A DNA stretch of 42,735 bases. Source: Defluviitaleaceae bacterium (GTDB lineage: Bacteria > Bacillota > Clostridia > Lachnospirales > WRAX01). Below the pieces are notes generated by a model that worked only from the letters and a program-made list of their open reading frames with translations, ran no database searches and was not told the DNA's origin. Positions 32,682-38,926 of this stretch are shown here, piece after piece (the stretch's first letter is position 1; each line of letters starts with the position of its first letter). The position numbers and the translations under genes are program-made. The stretch covers positions 1-42,735 of the forward strand of contig WQWB01000008.1 of the NCBI GenBank assembly GCA_009785555.1, in the 5' to 3' direction.

Positions 32682-33335
32682 ATGTTTTGCCCGGTAATCG
32701 ACGGAAACTCATTCCCGCAAATTCTTGCGGTAGAGGAAGAAAAGAAATACCTTGATAAATATGAAAACGGAAATGAAGAAGAAAAACAAGAAGCAAAAAA
32801 TGTCCTAATCACAAGAAATTTGCGACTTGTGGCGCATGTTGTGAAAAAGTATACGATTAAAGGCGTGGAGCAGGATGACCTAATCTCCATCGGAACTATA
32901 GGTCTTATTAAGGGAATAACGACATATAAAATTTCCCGTGGGACAAAGCTTGCGACTTATGTATCTAGATGTATAGAAAATGAAATCCTAATGGAACTAC
33001 GGCGATTAAAGAGCCGTAGCCGTGAGATGTTTCTGAGCGACCCTGTTGGTGTAGATAAAGAAGGAAACAGCATTACGTTGGAAGATAGGTTAAAAGATGA
33101 GGGATATTCCATTGAAGAATCTGTGGGAATGAAGCTGGATGGCGCGCGTTTATCAAAAATAATGATGAGTGCGTTAACGGAGCGTGAACGCCGTATAATT
33201 ATAACGCGATACGGCCTTATAAACGGCGAAGAAAAAACACAGCGTGAAGTGGCCAAGATGCTAAGTATATCGAGGTCTTACGTGAGCAGGATAGAAAAAA
33301 GAGCACTGGAGAAATTGAGCGTAGAATTTAATTGA
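32682..33335 (+). CDS. sigK: Sporulation sigma factor SigK-type
   Basis: The start is the ATG at 32682, 5 nt after CGGAGG (the track uses a GTG two codons earlier); 217 residues. A sigma-70 family factor for late mother-cell gene expression: VEEEKKYLDKYENG, region 2 (NLRLVAHVVKKY, DDLISIGTIGLIKGI, TYVSRCIENEILMELRR), the GVDKEGNSITLEDRL linker typical of SigK/SigE, and region 4 with TQREVAKMLSISRSYVSRIEKRALEKL. Only about eight residues precede the NSFPQIL start, so the membrane-associated pro-sequence of Bacillus pro-sigma-K is absent. The gene is uninterrupted (no skin element). Stops tail-to-tail with the ZIP gene with no gap. Confidence 0.9.
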   Translation: MFCPVIDGNSFPQILAVEEEKKYLDKYENGNEEEKQEAKNVLITRNLRLVAHVVKKYTIKGVEQDDLISIGTIGLIKGITTYKISRGTKLATYVSRCIENEILMELRRLKSRSREMFLSDPVGVDKEGNSITLEDRLKDEGYSIEESVGMKLDGARLSKIMMSALTERERRIIITRYGLINGEEKTQREVAKMLSISRSYVSRIEKRALEKLSVEFN

Positions 33336-34139
33336 CTATACTAAAGTCATCAGCATACCAACTATAATGCCGGCAAGAACAAAACCTGCAGGCACGCGGT
33401 CTTTGTTTGTTGCTATTGCTTGCGGTATTATTTCCCCAAAGACGACGTAAAGCATTGCGCCGCCAGCAACGGAAAACGCAAGAGCTAATGCGACGTCAGA
33501 AATTCCGCCTATAAGCATACCCAAAGCTGCACCAATTACAGTTGGCACACCGATTAAGAATATTAATAAAACAGCTTTAATTTTTGACATGCCGCCGGAA
33601 ATAAGGGGTGCGGCGACTGCCATGCCCTCGGGTATGCAGTGCAAGCCAATCATAAGCGCGATCGTAAAACCTAGGGATAAATCTACAGTCCCCGCAGCAC
33701 CTATCGCAATCCCTTCTGGAAAATTATGCAGACCGATTGCTATAAGAATGATAATGCCGGACTTTAACATGCTTCTCTTGCCGGCTAAAATATCTTCCGC
33801 GTGGAAAAATTCTGTATACGAATTGTGCATTGTGCTAAGTTTTTCTTTTTTTCTGGTGATTTTGTCAACAATTTTGTTAAGTGTAAATACGAGGCCTACA
33901 CCGATAAGCAGACCAAGGATTGTAATACTCATGCCAAATACTTCTCCACGATTATACCCTGCGTGTTCGATAGATTCAGGTATCAGTTCAAGAAAAACGA
34001 TACATGCCATTATCCCGGCGGCAAATGATAGGAAAATGCTAATCATTCTTTCCGTTTTTGCGCCCCATATGGCAGTGATAATACCACCCAAACCCATGCC
34101 TACCATGCCTGCAAGTACGCTCATTAATATAATCTGCAT
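33336..34139 (-). CDS. ZIP-family metal ion transporter
   Basis: A 267-residue membrane protein with eight predicted helices. Helix 4 carries IGLHNFPEGIAIG and helix 5 MIGLHCIPEGMAVA, the paired His/Glu motifs that form the metal path in ZIP (ZupT/GufA-like) transporters. The loop between helices 3 and 4 is only moderately charged. It should move Zn2+, Fe2+ or Mn2+ into the cytoplasm; the metal is not decided. It is read from a TTGACA-17-TAACAT promoter overlapped by a perfect palindrome, and diverges from a DtxR-family gene. Its stop abuts that of sigK. Confidence 0.9.
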   Translation of the reverse strand: MQIILMSVLAGMVGMGLGGIITAIWGAKTERMISIFLSFAAGIMACIVFLELIPESIEHAGYNRGEVFGMSITILGLLIGVGLVFTLNKIVDKITRKKEKLSTMHNSYTEFFHAEDILAGKRSMLKSGIIILIAIGLHNFPEGIAIGAAGTVDLSLGFTIALMIGLHCIPEGMAVAAPLISGGMSKIKAVLLIFLIGVPTVIGAALGMLIGGISDVALALAFSVAGGAMLYVVFGEIIPQAIATNKDRVPAGFVLAGIIVGMLMTLV

Positions 34140-34166
34140 AATAAAACCTTCTTTCGTAAGAGTTGA

Positions 34167-34184
34167 AGTTAGCCATAACTAACT
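34167..34184. promoter_or_regulatory. Second operator half-palindrome upstream of the ZIP gene
   Basis: AGTTAG-N6-CTAACT, a dyad sharing the GTTAG/CTAAC core with the main operator 4 nt away. It lies downstream of the ZIP -10 box. Likely a second binding site of the same repressor. Confidence 0.5.
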
Positions 34185-34187
34185 GTT

Positions 34188-34213
34188 AATATGTTAGCAT
34201 AAGCTAACATATT
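34188..34213. promoter_or_regulatory. DtxR-family operator
   Basis: A perfect palindrome AATATGTTAGC-ATAA-GCTAACATATT with 11-nt arms. It covers the spacer and -10 box of the ZIP promoter, the classical place for a repressor. The TTAG/CTAA core is like DtxR/IdeR-type sites. Confidence 0.75.
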
Positions 34214-34219
34214 TGTCAA
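34191..34219 (-). promoter_or_regulatory. Promoter of the ZIP transporter gene
   Basis: On the minus strand a perfect TTGACA (34219-34214), a 17-nt spacer and TAACAT (34196-34191). The spacer and -10 lie inside the operator palindrome. Confidence 0.75.
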
Positions 34220-34243
34220 TACTTTTATGTAAATTTATTTGGC

Positions 34244-34272
34244 TTGTGCGTATGTCGTTTTTATGTTATAGT
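34244..34272 (+). promoter_or_regulatory. Promoter of the DtxR-family regulator
   Basis: TTGTGC, a 17-nt spacer and TATAGT, 25 nt before the ATG at 34298. It does not overlap the palindromes, so the regulator may be little autoregulated. Confidence 0.55.
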
Positions 34273-34297
34273 TTAGTGTGGGAGTGGGTGTTAGATT

Positions 34298-34666
34298 ATG
34301 AAAACACAGGAATCGTCTGAAAATTATTTAGAAGCGATTTTAATGTTAGGTAAGAATGATGATCCCGTTCGCGCCGTTGATATAGCAAAATTGCTTGACT
34401 TCTCAAAACCAAGCGTTAGCATTGCCTTGAAGGCACTGCGTGAAAACGGGTTTATCACCGTCAATGCAGGCGGTTTAATTTCACTTACTGAAACGGGGCG
34501 GAAAATTGCCGAAAGTGTGTATGAACGGCATACCTTGCTGCATAACTGGCTGATAATGCTGGGGGTAAGTGAGGAGACGGCCCTGCACGACGCCTGCCAT
34601 ATGGAGCACGGAATGAGCGAGGAAAGTTATCTTGCTTTGAAACGTTATATAGAGGAATGTTCGTAG
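34298..34666 (+). CDS. DtxR/MntR-family metal-dependent repressor
   Basis: A 122-residue regulator with an N-terminal winged helix (VDIAKLLDFSKPSVSIALKALRENGFITV) and a short dimerisation domain. Metal ligands of the family are visible in YERHTLLHNWL and DACHMEHGMS; the latter has Cys, Glu and His in the order of DtxR (DACRWEH), not the Glu of Bacillus MntR. The sensed metal could therefore be iron or manganese. It probably represses the divergent ZIP gene. The last codons (ATA GAG GAA TGT TCG TAG) lie inside the palindromic element that begins at 34647, so the C-terminus may have been altered by insertion. Confidence 0.9.
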   Translation: MKTQESSENYLEAILMLGKNDDPVRAVDIAKLLDFSKPSVSIALKALRENGFITVNAGGLISLTETGRKIAESVYERHTLLHNWLIMLGVSEETALHDACHMEHGMSEESYLALKRYIEECS

Positions 34667-34794
34667 AATAGTTACATACGTAACTGTTCTACGAACAAGC
34701 TGGGACGCTTGCGCGTTGCCAGCTTTACTTTGAAGTAGTATCAAAATTTTAACAAGTTAAATTTTGATACTACTTCAAAGTAATTCCTCTATAT
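34647..34794 (+). repeat. Four-stem palindromic element, copy 1
   Basis: A 12-bp closing stem ATATAGAGGAAT/ATTCCTCTATAT encloses three hairpins. H1 (659-696 of 34 kb) has 17-nt arms with one G-T pair; H2 (34697-34725) has the stem AAGCTGG/CCAGCTT with the loop GGGACGCTTGCGCGTTG; H3 (34725-34783) has perfect 25-nt arms. It overlaps the end of the DtxR-family gene. A second, diverged copy is at 37053-37199. No ORF lies inside. It may be a miniature mobile element or a structured RNA. Confidence 0.9.
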
Positions 34795-34824
34795 GAGATA
34801 ATAGAAGCCAACAGATAACGAAAA

Positions 34825-34860
34825 AACACCTGCGGCAACATAAAGTGAGCCGCGGGTGTT
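34825..34860. terminator. Bidirectional terminator
   Basis: The stem AACACCTGCGGC/GCCGCGGGTGTT has one central mismatch and is flanked by A and T runs on both sides (TTTTATTT on the plus strand, TTTTTTC on the minus). It serves the tRNA gene on the minus strand and the DtxR-family gene on the plus strand. Confidence 0.85.
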
Positions 34861-34878
34861 TTATTTGAATCGATAAAG

Positions 34879-34952
34879 TAGCGGAATCCGGATTTGAACC
34901 GGAGACCCTACGGGTATGAACCGTATGCTCTAGCCAGCTGAGCTATTCCGCC
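34879..34952 (-). tRNA. tRNA-Met (CAU), elongator type
   Basis: The minus strand folds as a complete cloverleaf: acceptor GGCGGAA/TTCCGCT with a G1-U72 pair, D arm GCTC/GAGC, anticodon stem TACGG/CCGTA with the loop TTCATAC (CAU), T arm CCGG/CCGG with TTCAAAT, discriminator A. The G1-U72 pair and D and anticodon arms match the Bacillus elongator tRNA-Met as I recall it, and exclude initiator tRNA (no C1-A72 mismatch, no three G-C pairs). The 3' CCA is not encoded. Confidence 0.93.
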
Positions 34953-34988
34953 ATACATACTGCGACTGCAAAACCAGCCGTGAGATGT

Positions 34989-35017
34989 ATATTACCACAA
35001 ATTTTCTATTAAGTCAA
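34989..35017 (-). promoter_or_regulatory. Promoter of tRNA-Met
   Basis: On the minus strand TTGACT, a 17-nt spacer and TAATAT, about 36 nt before the tRNA 5' end. Confidence 0.75.
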
Positions 35018-35078
35018 GATATTTTTTATTGAACGCAAAGAAAATGTACCTTACCGCGTTTGTTGCCTAATATACCTG

Positions 35079-36038
35079 TTAAACGCGTAATTTAATCGGA
35101 ACATACAATAGAAATTGATAGCATTTCAGCCCCTTTTGTATTTCTTCGTCGTCATTGATATTTTCACCCATAATTTGACGCTCGTTATCATAGGTAAAAT
35201 TTGAGTTTTCTATCCAGCGCATAATCTTGCTTGCTCCATTTAGCAAACTTTCGTCGTATCCTTCGTGTGAAATGGAGGTTGCATATAAACCGCCTTTAAA
35301 CTCGATTAACTCATATGGGGCTAAATCGGTTTTGTTAATGTCGTCGTTTACGGCGCATATCATGCTGAACTTGCCATCTTTTGTCAAAATAAAATCCAAT
35401 CCATATTTTGTAAGGTGTTTTTTGAAGGGTATTACATGTTCATTTTTATCTATCCAAGCCCACAAACTCCAGAGCCTGTCTTCATCTGCGGCGGTGTGGT
35501 ATCCGGTTGATACTGCCTTGAATTTTGGTAACCGGACAAGGGTTGGTTCGTGGTGCCATAACCTTAAATTATCGTTGATTTCGATTAAGCGCTTGAAACT
35601 GGATGGGTTGCCTTCATACTCCATGGTTATGATTTGCTGCTCTATTTCCTTCGCTTTTTCGAAAAGTAGCTTAATGTCAGATTCTTTGTTAAAATCAATT
35701 TTCCTAAAATGGTTGACAAATGATGAGATGATATGCTTTAATTCATGAAGTAGTGATATTTCACCGTCAATGTCATCGATTTTTTTGCCAAGGACATCTA
35801 AGACGATATCACTTCCTGACGAATTAAAGATTATATGGATGTCTTTGATGCTGATATTAAGTTTGCGTAGAATTAGGATCTGCTCTAGCTTTTTTACGGC
35901 CGCTTCGTCATAAAGGCGGTAGGCGTATTCGTCCGTGCGTATGCTTGTGATCAGCCCCATGTCTTCGTAGTAGCGGAGCGTTCTTGCCGATATACCGTAC
36001 CTTGCCGACATATCCTTGATTTTTGTGAGATTATTCAT
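35079..36038 (-). CDS. MerR-family regulator with effector-binding domain
   Basis: A 319-residue transcription activator. The N-terminal MerR winged helix reads KIKDMSARYGISARTLRYYEDMGLI and YRLYDEAAVKKLEQILILRKLNISI; a long dimerisation helix follows (residues about 80-140). The C-terminal half (about 165-319) resembles the GyrI-like/BmrR-type effector domain that binds small hydrophobic molecules, with KFKAVSTGYHT and LYATSISHEGYDESL. AGGAGGACACGC precedes the ATG. It has a MerR-type promoter just upstream and so probably controls itself. No efflux pump is adjacent; the effector is unknown. Confidence 0.9.
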   Translation of the reverse strand: MNNLTKIKDMSARYGISARTLRYYEDMGLITSIRTDEYAYRLYDEAAVKKLEQILILRKLNISIKDIHIIFNSSGSDIVLDVLGKKIDDIDGEISLLHELKHIISSFVNHFRKIDFNKESDIKLLFEKAKEIEQQIITMEYEGNPSSFKRLIEINDNLRLWHHEPTLVRLPKFKAVSTGYHTAADEDRLWSLWAWIDKNEHVIPFKKHLTKYGLDFILTKDGKFSMICAVNDDINKTDLAPYELIEFKGGLYATSISHEGYDESLLNGASKIMRWIENSNFTYDNERQIMGENINDDEEIQKGLKCYQFLLYVPIKLRV

Positions 36039-36068
36039 GCGTGTCCTCCTGAAAGGTTATTTATATAT

Positions 36069-36099
36069 AGGGTACACGCTTCCCCACGGGCAGAGTCAA
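36069..36099 (-). promoter_or_regulatory. MerR-type promoter with 19-nt spacer
   Basis: On the minus strand TTGACT, then a 19-nt spacer holding the imperfect dyad GCCC-GTG-GGGA, then TACCCT. The overlong spacer and the GACTCTGCCC core recall BmrR/BltR-type activator sites, fitting autoregulation of the downstream MerR gene. Confidence 0.6.
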
Positions 36100-36128
36100 G
36101 GGTTTTTCAACAAAAATTAATAGACTTT

Positions 36129-36971
36129 TTATACGGATCCGGAATCGAAAGTAAACCCGCGCCCATGGACGTCGGACACTACGTTTGTTACCATGAAGCA
36201 TTTATCGTCGTGTTTGTTTACTATATCGATTAATCGTTTGTAATTCTGCTTCTCGAGTGTTATCATAAGCATGGGAATTTTTGTATCCGAATATGCGCCG
36301 GTGGTGGGGATAACCGTAACGCCGCGTCCAAATGCTTCCATGATATCCCTTGCGATCTCTAAATGTTTGGAGCTTATGATGTTGACGCATTTCTTTTTAT
36401 TAAGCCCATTTTCTATTTGCGCCATTACGATAGATGTAATCACGTTTGACAGTATTGCGAAGAAAAACGCGTTTATATCGAAAACAAGCAGGCATAAGGT
36501 TACGACTATCGTGTCGATTAAAAGTAAGCCAACGGACGGCCGTAGGTTAAAATATTTTTTAAAGATAAGCGGCGGGACGGCCGTGCCCCCGCTGGATGCT
36601 TTGTTGTGATATAGGGTACATGCGGCGATGCCGAAGAGCGCAGAGCCGAAAATCATTGAAAGCATCGTGTCTGCAACCAGCATTTCACGCGGGATTATGC
36701 CCAAAAATACCGGTAATGAGAAAGCTCCGATTGCGGTGTTAAGCGTATATTCCTTGCCCAGCAAAAAATACGCCAACACAATGACGACGCCTTGGCCTAT
36801 CCAAACCGTAACCGTCCTATCCCAACCGAAGAATGATTCGGCGATGATAGCCAGGCCCGTAAGCCCACCGGCCGCAATGTCGTGCGGCGCGAGGAACAAG
36901 TTTACGCCGACGGCTATTAAATTTACTGCAATCATAATAAATATAATCTTTTTTACCCAATACTTAACCAT
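36129..36971 (-). CDS. YitT-family membrane protein (DUF2179)
   Basis: The start is set at 36971 (MVKYWVKKIIFIM), after AGGTGG; the track's GTG at 37019 lies on top of a likely TATAAT box at 37010-37005. 280 residues. Five or so membrane helices (LIAVGVNLFLAPHDIAAGGLTGLA and on) are followed by a cytosolic DUF2179 domain (VNIISSKHLEIARDIMEAFGRGVTVIPTTGAYS, MVTNVVSDVHGRGFTF). The family is widespread in Firmicutes and of unknown function, possibly transport. The upstream gap holds the second copy of the palindromic element. Confidence 0.88.
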   Translation of the reverse strand: MVKYWVKKIIFIMIAVNLIAVGVNLFLAPHDIAAGGLTGLAIIAESFFGWDRTVTVWIGQGVVIVLAYFLLGKEYTLNTAIGAFSLPVFLGIIPREMLVADTMLSMIFGSALFGIAACTLYHNKASSGGTAVPPLIFKKYFNLRPSVGLLLIDTIVVTLCLLVFDINAFFFAILSNVITSIVMAQIENGLNKKKCVNIISSKHLEIARDIMEAFGRGVTVIPTTGAYSDTKIPMLMITLEKQNYKRLIDIVNKHDDKCFMVTNVVSDVHGRGFTFDSGSV

Positions 36972-37004
36972 ACTCCACCTTTTGCTTCCTTCGTTTTTAA
37001 TACT

Positions 37005-37033
37005 ATTATAGTTTGCCACAAACTGCGTTATAA
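37005..37033 (-). promoter_or_regulatory. Probable promoter of the YitT gene
   Basis: On the minus strand a perfect TATAAT at 37010-37005 with TTATAA, a weak -35 box, 17 nt upstream. It lies 20 nt from the palindromic element. Confidence 0.45.
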
Positions 37034-37052
37034 AATCCGTATAAAATCTTTT

Positions 37053-37199
37053 TATAGAGGACTATTCGTAGAATAGTTACATATATAGTTATTCTACGAA
37101 CAGGCTGGGACGCTTACGCTTTGCCCAGCCTTACTTTGAAATAGCAATAAATTTTTAGCAAGCTAAGTTTTGTTGCTATTTTAAAGTAATTCCTCTATA
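37053..37199 (+). repeat. Four-stem palindromic element, copy 2
   Basis: Same order and orientation as copy 1. A 9-bp closing stem TATAGAGGA/TCCTCTATA; H1 stem TTCGTAGAATA/TATTCTACGAA (37065-37100); H2 AGGCTGGG/CCCAGCCT (37102-37131) with the loop ACGCTTACGCTTTG; H3 37131-37189 with G-T pairs and a looser top. Compared with copy 1, paired changes keep the stems (H3 G-C to A-T, T-A to C-G, T-A to A-T; H2 A-T to G-C). It lies between the Hsp70 stop and the YitT promoter. Confidence 0.88.
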
Positions 37200-37219
37200 T
37201 AAGTTATTTGCATAACAAT

Positions 37220-38851
37220 TTACCGCCTGCTTATCTCAGTTTTCGTAAACCTCTCCGGCGTAAACATTTGGGTAAAACCGGATGGAGGGTATTCTTCACC
37301 AAAACCCACATCCTCAACGGATCCGCGTACGATGCCGCCTTCCTCCTCCGCAAGGAGGGTAATGTTTAGGCGCGTCTTGCCGCTTGGCCGCTGGGGCAGA
37401 CCGTTTACTTCAACCTCGCCGATTAGTCTGCATTCGTCTATTTTATGTTCCTTGTCAATTCTTTCCAAGATTTTAAGGTAGAACTCAGTCATATCCTTCG
37501 GCTCGTTTCCGGAAAGTGTAAATATCTGGGATTTTTTAGCGAATTCGTACGGCGTGCCGCGGCGTATCATCGGGAAGAATGATTTTTGCGCGTCGCCGAT
37601 CTCTATACCGATATCGTGCGGTATCGTTACCATAAAATCTACGTTTAACTTATCCGTTTGCATATCGCGGCTTTGGCTCAGCCCCATTTTCATTGCCGCA
37701 TAATACGTTGCGCCGAAAGAGATGTCCAAATGCGGCCGCTCCGAACGGTATATCTTGCTTTCGTCATTAAAGATTTCAACGAGCATATTTTTCACCCATG
37801 GCATGAGGGACGATCCACCCTCCAAAAGCACTCTATTCACCTCGTCTGGCGCGATCGCGCCGTTATATGCCTCGCGTAGGGTCTTTATCGTCAGTCTGCG
37901 AGTTTTTGATATGAAATTGTTGATAAGCTCATCAAAATCGTCGCGCGTAAACTGCTCCACAAACGGCGGCACACAGAAGGTGAATGGGATGCGGAACGTT
38001 TTAACGCCGCTAAGCCGCTCCTTCGCTTCGCGCGCTCGTACGGCGATTTCGGCTTGGTTTTCCGGCGCGATATCCGTTACGGCTAACCCGGTTTTGGCTG
38101 TTATAGTCCTATAACAAAACTCCGCCAGCATATCATCTATGTTATCACCCCCGTGTGAGGCTTCTCCGCCTTCGGAAATAACCTGTAGCCGGAGACTGCT
38201 TTCTGTTTTTTCGGTAACGTGGAAGAGGGTGATGTCCAGCGTGCCGCCGCCAAAGTCGAATACGAGGATTCTTTCATCCAAATCAAGCTCACGGCGGAAA
38301 TTGTATGTTAATGCCGCGGCCTTTGGTTCCTCTATTAGGCATATCAGCTTGTCGGAAAGCTCGGCTAGTCTAACCGCGCGCATGGTGGCCTTCTTGGCCG
38401 CGTCGTCAAAATCGTACGGTACGGAAACAACAAGCCCGGCGATCTCTGCTTTGGGGTTTAAGCTGTATATATGGCGTACAAGTTCTTTAAGGATGAGTGC
38501 GGAGATTTCTTCGGGTAAAAAATTCTTGCCATCCAATAAAATCGGCTCGTTAGTACCCATTTTGCGCTTGATGCTGCGGATCGTGGCTTGCGGGTACAGC
38601 TTGATTGACCTATAAGCCTCTTCGCCGACAATCCATTCGCTCCCATCATCGCTGTTTCTGTACTGTACGACGGATGGAAGGGGTATTTTACCGAAGCCGT
38701 TTGAGATGTCGACGGGCACTGGTGTGCGGTTTGCGTTATCCCAATAAGATATAACCGAGTTCGTCGTTCCAAGGTCTATGCCTAAAATATACCAATCTTC
38801 AGGCAAGTTGCCTTTGGATTCGATTTCCTTGCGGTATGCTTCCCAGTTCAT
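37220..38851 (-). CDS. Hsp70-family protein, apparently lidless (gene C)
   Basis: The start is at 38851 (MNWEAYRKEIESKG), with AAAGG 9 nt upstream; 543 residues. The nucleotide-binding domain is well kept: phosphate-1 LGIDLGTTNSVISY near residue 25, connect-1 LIEEPKAAALTYNF, phosphate-2 LVFDFGGGTLDITLF, adenosine motif VLLEGGSSLMPWV, then DISFGATYYAAM. A substrate-binding beta domain follows (about 400-543), ending GLPQRPSGKTRLNITLLAEEEGGIVRGSVEDVGFGEEY; no alpha-helical lid is present, unlike DnaK of about 610 residues. An intact ATPase is expected. Last gene of the Hsp70/GrpE operon, 21 nt before the palindromic element copy 2. Partner and client unknown. Confidence 0.88.
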   Translation of the reverse strand: MNWEAYRKEIESKGNLPEDWYILGIDLGTTNSVISYWDNANRTPVPVDISNGFGKIPLPSVVQYRNSDDGSEWIVGEEAYRSIKLYPQATIRSIKRKMGTNEPILLDGKNFLPEEISALILKELVRHIYSLNPKAEIAGLVVSVPYDFDDAAKKATMRAVRLAELSDKLICLIEEPKAAALTYNFRRELDLDERILVFDFGGGTLDITLFHVTEKTESSLRLQVISEGGEASHGGDNIDDMLAEFCYRTITAKTGLAVTDIAPENQAEIAVRAREAKERLSGVKTFRIPFTFCVPPFVEQFTRDDFDELINNFISKTRRLTIKTLREAYNGAIAPDEVNRVLLEGGSSLMPWVKNMLVEIFNDESKIYRSERPHLDISFGATYYAAMKMGLSQSRDMQTDKLNVDFMVTIPHDIGIEIGDAQKSFFPMIRRGTPYEFAKKSQIFTLSGNEPKDMTEFYLKILERIDKEHKIDECRLIGEVEVNGLPQRPSGKTRLNITLLAEEEGGIVRGSVEDVGFGEEYPPSGFTQMFTPERFTKTEISRR

Positions 38852-38926
38852 ATTGTATGCCTTTCTAGAGTGACTTCGCATGCTGAGTTAGATTTAGAGT
38901 TGCGGATGAAGCCGCGGCTTCTAAAG

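Noticed and set aside
34647-34794. Palindromic element as a simple Rho-independent terminator of the regulator gene
   Set aside because: The separate terminator at 34825-34860 fits better, and the element has three hairpins inside a closing stem and recurs elsewhere in a different gene context.
35040-35090. Inverted repeat CGCGTTT/AAACGCG at the end of the MerR gene as terminator
   Set aside because: Includes the last codons, has a bulge and a long loop, and no T run follows; too weak to list.
37005-37019. GTG start at 37019 for the YitT gene
   Set aside because: It overlaps a TATAAT box and lacks a ribosome site; the ATG at 36971 has one and begins at the conserved region.
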